A stretch of 24,599 bases of DNA from a virus. Shown one piece after another: positions 1-7,026 of this stretch. Numbering within the stretch: the stretch's first letter is position 1; the number at the start of each line of letters is the position of its first letter. The notes beneath the pieces are model-generated. The model was not told the origin of the DNA, ran no database searches, and saw nothing but the letters and a program-made list of their open reading frames with translations. A program made the position numbers and the translations under genes. Location: IMG/VR virus record IMGVR_UViG_3300026186_000008, positions 1 through 24,599 of that record; one strand, 5' to 3'.

Positions 1-33
1 ACTATTAGACAATTAAGGAAAAAAGAAACAGAT

Positions 34-207
34 ATGAAATTATCAGACCTAATCGAAGATTTACAGGAATTAGCTACCATTCATGGTAAAGATGTTGACG
101 TTGAATTTGACATTTTGATACTCAACGATAGTGTAGAAAGATTAGAATATCATGATGATGATAATAATATTACCACATCATTAGGAATTCCAATATCACT
201 CCAATAA
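34..207 (+). CDS. Small acidic phage protein, 57 aa
   Basis: A 57-residue ORF from ATG 34 to TAA 205-207. The start MKLSDLIEDLQELATIHGKD is of a kind often seen in small phage proteins of unknown function, and is followed by a hydrophobic strand pattern (VDVEFDILIL) and an Asp-rich loop. A purine-rich AAGGA at 15-19 is rather far from the ATG, with a weaker AAGAAA nearer, so initiation strength is uncertain. It ends 14 nt before the AAA+ ATPase start and is probably co-transcribed with it. I do not recognise a function; similarity to other phage MKLSDLI proteins is from memory only. Confidence 0.6.
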   Translation: MKLSDLIEDLQELATIHGKDVDVEFDILILNDSVERLEYHDDDNNITTSLGIPISLQ

Positions 208-221
208 CAAGGACATATATA

Positions 222-1385
222 ATGACAAGTGCAGAAAAAAGAGCAAAATCAGTTGAATTACTTCACGGCCATCTTGGCAAAGTTATCATCACAAAAGCAG
301 AATTAGACAACGCATTAGTTGACCTAAAAACTGAATTACCACTAAAAAGCTTCCGTTGGTTCACTGATAACTATAGAGTTAAAAGAGGTCAATTCAGATT
401 ACCTGTTGATGGTGATGAAATGAACCAAAAAGTGAATTTACCTGAAATATCTCAAACTGCAGTTAAAGGTACACCATCTGTGGCTAGCGAGATTTCAGCT
501 GAAAGTATAGTAGCTAAAGAAATTAGCTTTATACCAGAAGTTGAAGAAAGTTATGTGCCGTGGGGCCATCATAAAGATTTATCTAGTATCATTAAATCTG
601 GTGTATTCTATCCCATTTTTATCACTGGACTTTCTGGCAATGGAAAAACATACATGGTTGAGCAAGTATGTGCTAAATTGAACAAAGAATGTGTCAGAGT
701 AAATATAACAGTTGAAACAGACGAAGATGATCTATTGGGCGGTTTTAGACTAGTTAATGGTGAAACAGTATTCCATAAAGGGCCGGTAGTAGATGCGATG
801 GAACGTGGAGCTGTACTATTATTAGATGAAGTAGATTTAGCTTCAAATAAAATTTTATGTTTACAACCAGTGCTTGAGGGCAAGGGTGTATACCTGAAAA
901 AAATCAATCAATGGGTCAAACCAGCTGCTGGATTTACAGTAGTAGCTACAGCTAATACTAAAGGTAAAGGCAGTGATAGTGGGGCTTTCATTGGTACAAA
1001 CATCTTAAATGAAGCATTTTTAGAAAGATTCGCCATTACACTTGAGCAGGAATATCCTAAAAATACTGTAGAATTAAGAATAGTCAAAGGTGTATTTGAA
1101 AGTGCAGAAGTTGATGAAAAGGAATCGCAAGAATTTGGTGATAAATTGGTACGTTGGGCTGATATTATCCGTAAGACCTATTTTGATGGTGGTATTGATG
1201 AAATTATATCAACACGGCGTTTAGTACATATCGCTAAAGCATTTGCAATTTTCAAAGATAGAATAAAATCTATTAATTTGTGTATCGCAAGATTTGATGA
1301 AGAAACCAAAATTTCTTTCAAAGAATTATATGAAAAAATAGATGGTGATTTGGAAGAAACTTCAGAAGAACAACAACCATTCTGA
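222..1385 (+). CDS. cobS-like: CobS/MoxR-like AAA+ ATPase
   Basis: A 387-residue AAA+ ATPase of the MoxR/CobS group. Visible motifs are Walker A GLSGNGKT (residues 136-143), Walker B LLLDEVD with D202-E203, a sensor-1 type Asn in VVATANT, and a downstream NEAFLERF segment where the arginine finger of this group lies. The N-terminal ~110 residues are a separate, less conserved region. SD AAGGA lies just upstream of ATG 222. In cells CobS pairs with CobT in cobaltochelatase, and T4-like aquatic phages often carry a cobS. Here the next gene is a VWA protein, matching the general MoxR-VWA pairing in which the ATPase remodels a partner complex. No CobN-like chelatase is visible, so a B12 role is not shown; a virion or protein remodelling role is equally possible. 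Confidence 0.85.
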   Translation: MTSAEKRAKSVELLHGHLGKVIITKAELDNALVDLKTELPLKSFRWFTDNYRVKRGQFRLPVDGDEMNQKVNLPEISQTAVKGTPSVASEISAESIVAKEISFIPEVEESYVPWGHHKDLSSIIKSGVFYPIFITGLSGNGKTYMVEQVCAKLNKECVRVNITVETDEDDLLGGFRLVNGETVFHKGPVVDAMERGAVLLLDEVDLASNKILCLQPVLEGKGVYLKKINQWVKPAAGFTVVATANTKGKGSDSGAFIGTNILNEAFLERFAITLEQEYPKNTVELRIVKGVFESAEVDEKESQEFGDKLVRWADIIRKTYFDGGIDEIISTRRLVHIAKAFAIFKDRIKSINLCIARFDEETKISFKELYEKIDGDLEETSEEQQPF

Positions 1386-1444
1386 ACAATTGAAGATTAC
1401 AATCGTAGAAAATTATACAGGAAAAATCAGATACAAGGATAAAC

Positions 1445-3664
1445 ATGACAGTTAATAAACTTTCAAAAAATAATCTAGCAAAATTGTTAGCTACTGAGAA
1501 TCTTATAGTTGAACATAAAAATGTATCAACAGCAGCTTTTGATATTTTGAATCGACGGCTGATACTTCCAACATGGGAAAATATATCAAGTGATACCTAT
1601 GACTTGTTGGTAGGGCATGAAGTAGGACATGCACTTTTTACTCCGCAACAGGATTTAAAAGATGTTTGTGAAAGTATATCAAAAGAGCACTCTACTGTTA
1701 TAAAATCCTATTTGAATGTAATTGAAGATGCTAGAATCGAAAAGAAAATCAAACGAAAGTTTAATGGATTACGTAAGAATTTTCGTATTGGCTATCAAGA
1801 ATTAGTAGACCAAGATTTTTTTGGACTGTCAGATAAAAAAGTATCTGAATGTTCATTTATTGATAGAATCAATCTATATTTTAAGATTGGAAATTTGATA
1901 GATGTACCATTTACAGCTGATGAAAAAGTTTTAGTAGAAAAGATTGAAGATGCAGAAACTTTTGAGCAAGTTGTAAAATTGACCAGAGATGTATATGAAG
2001 CTTCAGGTGGCGATAGAAATGATTTTCAGTTACCAGATGATATGGAATATGCTTCCGAAGGTGGCGACGGCGATCCTATCGATGGTCAAGTGAAAGGTGA
2101 TTCAGAACAGGGGCAAAAAACAGATCAAGATTCAGATGGTGATAAGTCTGGCGATTCTGATAAAAATTCAGATAAAGATGGTGACACAAAATCTAATAAA
2201 ACTGGTAGAAAAGGTGCTAATGGCGGTACACCAGAAAAGAGTGAAACCCAAGAAAATTTTGAAGAAAATAGCGAGGATTTAGTAGACAAGGATCGCAAAG
2301 AAATTGAATATTTAAATATACCAAATCTTAATAATAAAGGATATGTTGTTAATTATAAAGATGTGTATATATCCAGTGATAGTAATACATCATGGTCGGT
2401 TGAAGATTGGGTTCAAAATATAGAAACTCTTTTTGAAATGGATGAAATTGAAACTAATCATAAAGAATTGTATAAGACATTTCGCAAAGATTCTACTAAA
2501 ACTGTCAATTACCTAGTCAAAGAGTTTGAACTAAAGAAAAACGCAGAACAGCTGTCAAGAGCTAAAGTTTCTAAGACAGGTCGAATAGACGTTAATAAAC
2601 TTCACAGCTACAGGTATACTGAAGATATCTTTTCATCCATAACTGAAATACCCGGCGGAAAGAATCATGGCTTGATATTATTTCTGGATTGGAGCGGATC
2701 ATTTAGCAATAGTATTTTTGAAACTATTAAACAACTATTGAATCTAACTTTGTTTTGTAAAAAAGTTGGTATTCCATTTGAAGTCTATAGTTTTAATGAT
2801 TCAACACTGTCTGATAATATTGACAGAAAATATAGAGATTATCAAGATGGTGATTTATTGATAAGTGATTTTGAATTACGTAATTTATTGTCAAGTAAAA
2901 TGAACAGCAGAGATTATGAAAAATGTAGCTATTATCTATATTGTATTGGTTCAAGTATTGGAGCAAATAGCAATTGCTGGCGATCTAGTCAAAGATTTCC
3001 TTATCATTGGGCACTCAGTGGTACACCATTAAATGATGCTATTGTGATAAGTAGGGATATAATTAAAAAGTTTAAGACTGATAATAATATTTCAAAAGTA
3101 AATGCAATATACCTAACAGACGGGGCTAGTAATTCTAGTGATTTAATTTGGGATAGTACCAAAGATGGTAATGTCAGAAATGCTGGAATTCGCTATAGTG
3201 CGCCATGGTATCATAGAGAAAATCAAGATGATTACAATAATGGATATGTGGTTGACCCAATAACTAAAAAAGAATATGGTATTGATAGTCAGTATGATTT
3301 AACAAAAGCATTATTGAAAAGTGTAGGTGATTGTCATGATGTGAATGTAATCGGTTATTATATTGTAAACAATAATAGTGATTTCAAATATGCAATCCAA
3401 ACTCAGATTGATACCAGACAGATTGACCTTAAAGAGGCTACTAAGGTTTATAGAAAAGATGGATATATTATGGTAGAACAGTTTGGATATGATCAGTTTT
3501 TCCTGATAAGGGGTGGAAAACATCTGGAGATTGAAGGTAGTGAAAAATTCAGTCCAGATGGCGATATGACAAAAGCCAAGTTGACAACAGCATTTAAAAA
3601 ACATACCAAAGGTAAAGTTACTAATAGAGTAATCTTAAATAAATTCATTGAGGCCATAGCATGA
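1445..3664 (+). CDS. cobT-like: CobT-like metallopeptidase/VWA protein
   Basis: A 739-residue protein with two recognisable parts. Near the N-terminus, HEVGH (58-62) is an HExxH zinc site, followed by NVIEDARIE (91-99), whose acidic residues could give the third ligand as in gluzincins. Residues about 200-290 form a Gly/Asp/Ser/Lys-rich acidic linker, as in CobT. The C-terminal half is a von Willebrand A domain with MIDAS residues DWSGS (415-419) and a later TDG (Asp559). SD AAGGAT precedes ATG 1445. It follows the AAA+ gene and probably works with it: VWA proteins dock partner or substrate for MoxR/CobS ATPases. The added HExxH site raises the possibility of a protease; catalytic activity is inferred from the motif only. 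The stop overlaps the next start by 4 nt. Confidence 0.8.
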   Translation: MTVNKLSKNNLAKLLATENLIVEHKNVSTAAFDILNRRLILPTWENISSDTYDLLVGHEVGHALFTPQQDLKDVCESISKEHSTVIKSYLNVIEDARIEKKIKRKFNGLRKNFRIGYQELVDQDFFGLSDKKVSECSFIDRINLYFKIGNLIDVPFTADEKVLVEKIEDAETFEQVVKLTRDVYEASGGDRNDFQLPDDMEYASEGGDGDPIDGQVKGDSEQGQKTDQDSDGDKSGDSDKNSDKDGDTKSNKTGRKGANGGTPEKSETQENFEENSEDLVDKDRKEIEYLNIPNLNNKGYVVNYKDVYISSDSNTSWSVEDWVQNIETLFEMDEIETNHKELYKTFRKDSTKTVNYLVKEFELKKNAEQLSRAKVSKTGRIDVNKLHSYRYTEDIFSSITEIPGGKNHGLILFLDWSGSFSNSIFETIKQLLNLTLFCKKVGIPFEVYSFNDSTLSDNIDRKYRDYQDGDLLISDFELRNLLSSKMNSRDYEKCSYYLYCIGSSIGANSNCWRSSQRFPYHWALSGTPLNDAIVISRDIIKKFKTDNNISKVNAIYLTDGASNSSDLIWDSTKDGNVRNAGIRYSAPWYHRENQDDYNNGYVVDPITKKEYGIDSQYDLTKALLKSVGDCHDVNVIGYYIVNNNSDFKYAIQTQIDTRQIDLKEATKVYRKDGYIMVEQFGYDQFFLIRGGKHLEIEGSEKFSPDGDMTKAKLTTAFKKHTKGKVTNRVILNKFIEAIA

Positions 3665-3852
3665 TGATTAATTTTATAGACCTAATGGATGATTTGGAAA
3701 CAGAAGTGTTTACAATTTTTTGTAAGCGTCTACTTCCAATTTTACAAGAAACTACAAAATTGGAATCTAAAATTGTATACAATTTTGTAAACCATGTTGA
3801 ACCTTTAACCGCATTATTAATTTTACAAAGGTGGGAAAATGAAAAGTATTGA
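3661..3852 (+). CDS. Small hypothetical protein, 63 aa
   Basis: A 63-residue ORF beginning MMINFIDLMDDLETEVF and starting inside the stop of the CobT-like gene (ATGATGA), which implies translational coupling. GAGG lies 7 nt upstream. It is rich in Leu, Ile, Thr and Glu and looks helical, with no transmembrane segment or known motif. Its last 14 nt overlap the next small ORF. Position suggests a minor accessory of the CobS/CobT-like pair, but nothing in the sequence shows this. Confidence 0.6.
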   Translation: MMINFIDLMDDLETEVFTIFCKRLLPILQETTKLESKIVYNFVNHVEPLTALLILQRWENEKY

Positions 3853-4000
3853 AGAAATTTTAGTCAACTTTTTTGATGACGATTTTGGAGTTGAAATTGT
3901 GTTATCAAATATGTTGACAACAGCAGAATTTTTAGATGAATTAGATGAACCAACAGATGCAGAGTTATTAGAAATTGAAAAAGCTCAGGAGCTTACATAA
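3839..4000 (+). CDS. Small acidic protein, 53 aa
   Basis: A 53-residue ORF from ATG 3839, overlapping the end of the preceding gene, to TAA 3998-4000. A good SD (AAAGGTGGGA) sits just upstream of the start. The protein begins MKSIEEILVNFFDDDFG and is strongly acidic (many Asp and Glu), probably helical, without Cys or membrane segments. The stop abuts the next ATG exactly, consistent with a coupled operon. Function unknown. Confidence 0.55.
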   Translation: MKSIEEILVNFFDDDFGVEIVLSNMLTTAEFLDELDEPTDAELLEIEKAQELT

Positions 4001-4096
4001 ATGAAGCAGAATAAAATTAGAAATAGAAAAAATAGAATTCGTTTACAAAAACATGTACAGAAATTTAAGAAATCACAGAAAAAAGGGAAGGAATAA
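4001..4096 (+). CDS. Very basic 31-aa peptide
   Basis: A 31-residue ORF starting immediately after the previous stop, with AGGAG about 9 nt upstream. It begins MKQNKIRNRKNRIRLQKHVQ and is almost half Lys, Arg and His, suggesting nucleic-acid binding. A similar basic start, MKNRSVKNRKKRIRKAK, occurs in the small gene at 15284-15451, so the two may share ancestry or role. Its small size leaves some doubt, but the SD and tight packing support it. Confidence 0.5.
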   Translation: MKQNKIRNRKNRIRLQKHVQKFKKSQKKGKE

Positions 4097-4098
4097 TA

Positions 4099-4320
4099 AT
4101 GTCAATTCACATACAACATCCATTTAGAAAGAATGAGCAACAGGATAAAAAACAGAGCAGAAAAGAGTATAAGCGACAATGGTATCAAAGGAATAAGCAA
4201 AAAGTATTGGCTAAGGAAAAAGATCCAGCTAGAATTCAGTATAAAAAAGAGTATTATTTGAAAAATAAGGAAAAAATAATCGCTAGATCAAAGGAACGAT
4301 ATGCAAACAATAGCAGGTAA
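4099..4320 (+). CDS. Basic repeat protein (YxxNKEK type), 73 aa
   Basis: A 73-residue Lys/Arg-rich protein with a degenerate internal repeat: YKRQWYQRNKQKVLAK and then YKKEYYLKNKEKIIAR. Such Y-x-x-N-K-E-K arrays are common in small phage proteins and near phage HNH endonucleases, where they are thought to contact DNA. No catalytic HNH residues are present. AAGGAA precedes ATG 4099. The last 20 nt overlap the next gene. DNA or RNA binding is inferred from charge and repeat pattern only. Confidence 0.65.
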   Translation: MSIHIQHPFRKNEQQDKKQSRKEYKRQWYQRNKQKVLAKEKDPARIQYKKEYYLKNKEKIIARSKERYANNSR

Positions 4321-4546
4321 AGAAAAGGATATTTGGCTAGAGCAGTTTGAAGTTTTAGTCAAAACCAGTACTGGATATGAGATAATGTGTAATGAATTAG
4401 AAGAAAAGATAGAAGAGCTAGAGCTCGAAGTTGAAAATTTAAAAGTTGAAATCGATTTACTACAGCAAGAAAATGAAGATTTGGAAGATGACAACAATAA
4501 TTTAAACATATTAATCAAGCATTTAGTAGGGAAAAAAGAGCAGTAA
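4301..4546 (+). CDS. Coiled-coil protein, 81 aa
   Basis: An 81-residue ORF whose residues about 30-70 form a clear acidic heptad coiled coil (ELEEKIEELELEVENLKV and onward). It begins within the previous gene, with AAAGGA about 7 nt upstream of ATG 4301, and ends 1 nt before the next ATG. It probably forms a dimer or a docking helix. It resembles in kind, though not evidently in origin, the coiled coils at 6039-6293 and 7695-7880. Function unknown. Confidence 0.65.
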   Translation: MQTIAGKEKDIWLEQFEVLVKTSTGYEIMCNELEEKIEELELEVENLKVEIDLLQQENEDLEDDNNNLNILIKHLVGKKEQ

Positions 4547-4547
4547 T

Positions 4548-5375
4548 ATGGCCATAGTAAAGCAACCAGATTGGGCAGTTGATTTAGATGAATTGGGGTT
4601 GATAAGATCTTTAAATTGGTTTAACCTAAATAGAACAACTAAATTTGCTAAAAAAGAATTTGTCAATTATATAAAGTCTAACAAACTTTGTGATGATAAA
4701 TACTTAAAGCAAGACTTTGATTTTGTAGCCACAGATGGATTTGTTTCTAGTTTACTTAGTCAAGGTTTTAGTATTCCGCATAGTTCTTTGATATATTTCA
4801 ATCGGAATATTCAAGAAACTATTAATAGTTTGATAGAAAAATATAATTCCAAGGATAAAACTAGGGCAAAAATTGTTGACAACGGCCCAAAAGTCGATTT
4901 GACTTTAGGTTTAGTTGAGCACGAAATCGATGATTTTTTAGAAGATTTTTCCAGTGATTTTAGCATGATAGAATTTTTAGCTGGCAATAGTGTTGGAGTT
5001 AATATTGCTAAAAGATATGGAAAACACTACCAAAAATACTTGGATGAATTATTTGAATCGTTTGACAAAAAATGTAGACAACTCAAAGAAGGCTATTCAT
5101 TCGCTGGAAAGCGACAATTGAATAAATATGCTAAGTTCTTAGAAGAAATTATACAGGATTGTGAAACCTACGCCAGCAGTAGACGAAAACCTAGACGAAC
5201 TTTAGGCAAGAAAATATCTGGACAAAAGTTAGGCAAGAAGTTAGACAAGAAAATTTCTGGACAAAAGTTAGGCAAGAAGTTAGACAAGAAAATTTCTGGA
5301 CAAAAGTTAGACAAGAAAAAGTTAGACATAGCTTCTACACAAGCTAATTTGGATTCTAACTTAAAGAGGTTATAA
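4548..5375 (+). CDS. Conserved T4-like phage protein with Lys-rich repeat tail
   Basis: A 275-residue protein. The N-terminal segment SLNWFNLNRTTKFAKKEFVN resembles, from memory, a family of hypothetical proteins widespread in marine T4-like phages (NWYN followed by a DAK-type helix). The middle is soluble and helical. Residues about 219-260 are a very basic tail made of a 13-residue repeat, LGKKLDKKISGQK, encoded by a 39-nt tandem DNA repeat listed separately. The tail may bind nucleic acid or be a disordered linker. Only a weak AAAGAG precedes the ATG, but the start lies 1 nt after the upstream stop. Function unknown. Confidence 0.7.
   Translation: MAIVKQPDWAVDLDELGLIRSLNWFNLNRTTKFAKKEFVNYIKSNKLCDDKYLKQDFDFVATDGFVSSLLSQGFSIPHSSLIYFNRNIQETINSLIEKYNSKDKTRAKIVDNGPKVDLTLGLVEHEIDDFLEDFSSDFSMIEFLAGNSVGVNIAKRYGKHYQKYLDELFESFDKKCRQLKEGYSFAGKRQLNKYAKFLEEIIQDCETYASSRRKPRRTLGKKISGQKLGKKLDKKISGQKLGKKLDKKISGQKLDKKKLDIASTQANLDSNLKRL
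5202..5327 (+). repeat. 39-nt in-frame tandem repeat
   Basis: Two perfect 39-nt units (5229-5267 and 5268-5306), each starting TTAGGCAAGAAGTTAG and ending GGACAAAAG, are flanked by a shortened first unit (5202-5228) and a truncated last one (from 5307). The unit length is a multiple of three, so the array keeps the frame and adds 13 residues per copy. The identity of the two central copies suggests recent duplication by slippage or unequal recombination. Confidence 0.95.
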
Positions 5376-5525
5376 ATGCAAATATTAGTTATTGTAGCAG
5401 GAATTTTTGGCACCATTGTTGGAGTTGTTACAATGTCAGGACTAGGATTGATTAGTGTTTTTAGCCCTGATTATTCAGATGAATTGTTAGATAGACTCAA
5501 GGAATGGAGTGAGCGCGACTATTAA
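5376..5525 (+). CDS. Single-span membrane protein, 49 aa
   Basis: A 49-residue ORF that starts directly after the previous stop (TAA then ATG 5376), with AAGAGG about 9 nt upstream. Residues 3-27 are a strongly hydrophobic, Gly/Val-rich helix (ILVIVAGIFGTIVGVV), followed by a short charged tail SDELLDRLKEWSERDY. This predicts a small inner-membrane peptide with one span. It could be a lysis accessory or superinfection-exclusion peptide, but nothing beyond topology supports either. Confidence 0.6.
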   Translation: MQILVIVAGIFGTIVGVVTMSGLGLISVFSPDYSDELLDRLKEWSERDY

Positions 5526-5541
5526 AGGGAGAAGTACAGCC

Positions 5542-5697
5542 ATGAGTTTTCAACGTAAAAAAACATTTGATCAAAAAATTCAAGAGGCACCTTTGCCTAC
5601 TAAAATCAAGCTAAAGAATAGAGGTAAAAAGCGTGTATTGATTAAAGATTTGACACTATGGAAAAAATTTTTGAGGTGGATAAAGAATGAAAAGTAA
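5542..5697 (+). CDS. Small basic protein, 51 aa
   Basis: A 51-residue Lys-rich protein starting MSFQRKKTFDQKIQEAP. I chose ATG 5542 over an in-frame GTG at 5509 because AAAGGGAGA lies at a good distance before 5542, whereas the GTG falls inside the upstream gene. It ends LWKKFLRWIKNEK, an amphipathic basic helix that may touch membrane or nucleic acid. Its 3' end overlaps the start of the exported protein by 11 nt. Function unknown. Confidence 0.55.
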   Translation: MSFQRKKTFDQKIQEAPLPTKIKLKNRGKKRVLIKDLTLWKKFLRWIKNEK

Positions 5698-6349
5698 ATT
5701 GGCAGCATTAACAATAGCATTGACAGTTTCGACTGCACCTGCAGTTGGGGCAGAAATGACAGAAGCAGATGAAAAGCATTATGCACCTGTAGTTGCACAA
5801 GGCCATTTATTTCGACCGTTGGGCTGGAAAGCTCCTGATCGAACTCCAAAATGGAATTTGTTGGGTACAAAAGTAGTAGGAAAAGATGCATTAACAGGAA
5901 CTTGGGCATATATGTCACGTTCTAATTCACCAGTACGGGGTGGCGCAATAACTGTAATCAAAGAAGGAGTAGAATTCGCAGGGAGTGTAGTTACAGAAAT
6001 TACCAATAGAAAAGTGGTATTGGAAAATGGAGATATTTATGAGCAAAAAGCAGTTGAATTTTTGGGGAATGAAAAGGGAAGAGCTAGAGGTTCTAGTGAA
6101 AGAACTTCAAGCCGAGCTGGACGCACTCAAGATACGGTACGCCAAAGTGGTCAACCTGAACGTTCAAATCGTGGAACAGCTCAAACGTCAGGTAGAAATG
6201 GGCGACGAAATGCGTCGCCTGCTCAAAGAGAGAGATGGCAGGAAAGAGCGAGACAATTTGAAAGTGCCTCGCCAGAAGAGCGGCTACGCATGATTGAGCA
6301 ATTTCGCAGTCAGCGTGGTGGCCGTGGCCGTAGTCGTAGGGGTAGGTAA
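5687..6349 (+). CDS. Exported protein with Arg/Gly-rich C-terminus
   Basis: A 220-residue protein with a typical signal peptide: MKSK, a hydrophobic core LAALTIALTV, and a likely signal peptidase I site after Ala22 (AVGA/EM). GAGGTGG precedes the ATG. The mature region 23-130 is a soluble domain with no family I recognise. From about 130 the sequence becomes rich in Arg, Ser and Gln, with a SPEERLRMIEQF segment reminiscent of small periplasmic helical proteins, and it ends in an RGG-like tail (GGRGRSRRGR). Translocation to the periplasm is predicted. The 3' half overlaps another apparently coding frame (6039-6293), so the unusual tail composition may partly reflect two-frame constraint. GC content rises here compared with neighbours. 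Confidence 0.7.
   Translation: MKSKLAALTIALTVSTAPAVGAEMTEADEKHYAPVVAQGHLFRPLGWKAPDRTPKWNLLGTKVVGKDALTGTWAYMSRSNSPVRGGAITVIKEGVEFAGSVVTEITNRKVVLENGDIYEQKAVEFLGNEKGRARGSSERTSSRAGRTQDTVRQSGQPERSNRGTAQTSGRNGRRNASPAQRERWQERARQFESASPEERLRMIEQFRSQRGGRGRSRRGR
6039..6293 (+). CDS. Coiled-coil protein nested in +1 frame of exported gene
   Basis: An 84-residue ORF lying wholly inside the exported-protein gene, shifted by one base. The start ATG 6039 has GGAG 7 nt upstream; an earlier in-frame ATG at 6027 lacks a comparable site. After MSKKQLNFWG comes a regular coiled coil (EELEVLVKELQAELDAL and on), then a basic tail. The heptad regularity, the SD and a third-position pattern rich in G/C are what a true gene shows, and such a protein is unlikely by chance. 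Rz/Rz1 spanins are nested like this, but this protein has no membrane anchor or lipobox. Both frames look real to me; which one is older is unknown. Confidence 0.55.
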   Translation: MSKKQLNFWGMKREELEVLVKELQAELDALKIRYAKVVNLNVQIVEQLKRQVEMGDEMRRLLKERDGRKERDNLKVPRQKSGYA

Positions 6350-6368
6350 GAATTAAGAAAGGTTTATT

Positions 6369-6479
6369 ATGGATATTTTAATTATAAGCGCTTGTGTATT
6401 TTGGGCAATTGGATTTATTTGGGCTGGGGCCATGATTTATAATTCAGTGAAGAATGGCAGTGATGGCAAGTTTGATTAA
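6369..6479 (+). CDS. Single-span membrane peptide, 36 aa
   Basis: A 36-residue ORF with a good SD (AAGAAAGG) before ATG 6369. Residues 3-25 (ILIISACVFWAIGFIWAGAMI) form one transmembrane helix, followed by a short polar tail. It overlaps the first 26 nt of the putative lipoprotein gene. A small membrane peptide beside a lipoprotein recalls lysis cassettes, but it has no periplasmic coiled coil, so it is not a normal i-spanin. Confidence 0.5.
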   Translation: MDILIISACVFWAIGFIWAGAMIYNSVKNGSDGKFD

Positions 6480-6792
6480 AGCATTATTACAAGGTTCTTC
6501 AACTGTATTGTTATTACTCTCTGTGAGTTGTGGAACTGAATATGACAAGGGTTGGGCATGGGGAGTGGTGACGGAAGATGGAATGGAATCTACTAAACTA
6601 ATTTGGAAGAATAAAGAAGTCAGAGTGGACAGTGTGGAAAAAACAGCATATGGTGATGATATACTAATTCCTGATAATGCACATGCATTATGTAAGAATA
6701 AGCATTATCATGATCCCTATACTAAGATTGAATATTGTTTGCCAGAAAATTTTAACAATATTAATAAATTGCATTTATATCGAGTGCGATAG
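6454..6792 (+). CDS. Putative lipoprotein, 112 aa
   Basis: A 112-residue ORF with an N-terminal hydrophobic stretch STVLLLLSVSC and Cys26 in a weak lipobox (SVSC, lacking the usual Leu at -3 but with Leu at -4). After the Cys comes GTEYDKGWAWGVV, as in small outer-membrane lipoproteins. Two more Cys (in ALCKNKH and EYCLPEN) could form a disulphide in the periplasm. ATG 6463 is an alternative start that shortens the n-region. No good SD is visible for either, so coupling to the overlapping upstream peptide is likely. It could be an exclusion lipoprotein or a lysis accessory. Confidence 0.5.
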   Translation: MAVMASLIKALLQGSSTVLLLLSVSCGTEYDKGWAWGVVTEDGMESTKLIWKNKEVRVDSVEKTAYGDDILIPDNAHALCKNKHYHDPYTKIEYCLPENFNNINKLHLYRVR

Positions 6793-6800
6793 ATTTTTAT

Positions 6801-6890
6801 ATCACCTATAGTAAGGTGTAAAATATTTTAGATACTATAAGCTAGGTTGAAACTAGCATACATCCGCATGAGGATGAAAAGGAGGGGCTG
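6801..6890 (+). promoter_or_regulatory. Structured 5' leader with possible pseudoknot
   Basis: The only sizeable gap in this crowded region holds three nested foldable elements. (1) Hairpin CACC/GGTG at about 6803-6818, whose loop TATAGTA is complementary over 7 nt to TACTATA at 6833-6839, giving an H-type pseudoknot. (2) Hairpin GCTAG-GTTGAAA-CTAGC at 6841-6857. (3) Hairpin CATCC-GCATGA-GGATG at 6861-6876, directly before the SD AAAAGGAGGGG of the next ORF. The arrangement resembles a riboswitch or a translational control leader, but it matches no class I know well. Confidence 0.4.
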
Positions 6891-6891
6891 T

Positions 6892-7026
6892 ATGATTGAC
6901 GTAAGTAATAAGAACTCTGTGTTGTTCAATCATGGTAAAGCCGAGGTATATAACAATACTTGCATCCCTTGTATAAAATACAAGGACAATGCATTTATAT
7001 GGTATATACAAGACATAAGCTTGTGA
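6892..7026 (+). CDS. Small protein with CxxC, 44 aa
   Basis: A 44-residue ORF from ATG 6892 to TGA 7024-7026, preceded by one of the strongest ribosome-binding sites in the window (AAAAGGAGGGG). It begins MIDVSNKNSVLFNHGKAEVY and contains a CIPC pair that might bind metal or form a disulphide. It sits just below the structured leader, which may control it. It overlaps the next ORF by 28 nt. Function unknown. Confidence 0.55.
   Translation: MIDVSNKNSVLFNHGKAEVYNNTCIPCIKYKDNAFIWYIQDISL

Noticed and set aside
212-222. TATATAAT as a -10 box before the AAA+ gene
   Set aside because: It includes the start codon and has no -35; AT-rich background.
608-907. 99-aa minus-strand ORF within the AAA+ gene
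   Set aside because: Antisense of the Walker A/B region, Ser/Thr-rich with no SD; the plus strand is clearly coding.
5202-5327. CRISPR-like repeats
   Set aside because: Units are directly adjacent with no unique spacers, in-frame and translated.
5687-6349. Rz/Rz1 spanin pair
   Set aside because: Nested layout is similar, but the inner protein has no lipobox and the outer has a cleavable signal rather than an N-terminal anchor.
6841-6876. tRNA T arm, MS2-type coat hairpin or glutamine-II riboswitch
   Set aside because: GGTTGAAA lacks TTC and no acceptor or CCA exists; ATGAGGATG hairpin and the CATCC..GGATG block lack the diagnostic bases of the other two.
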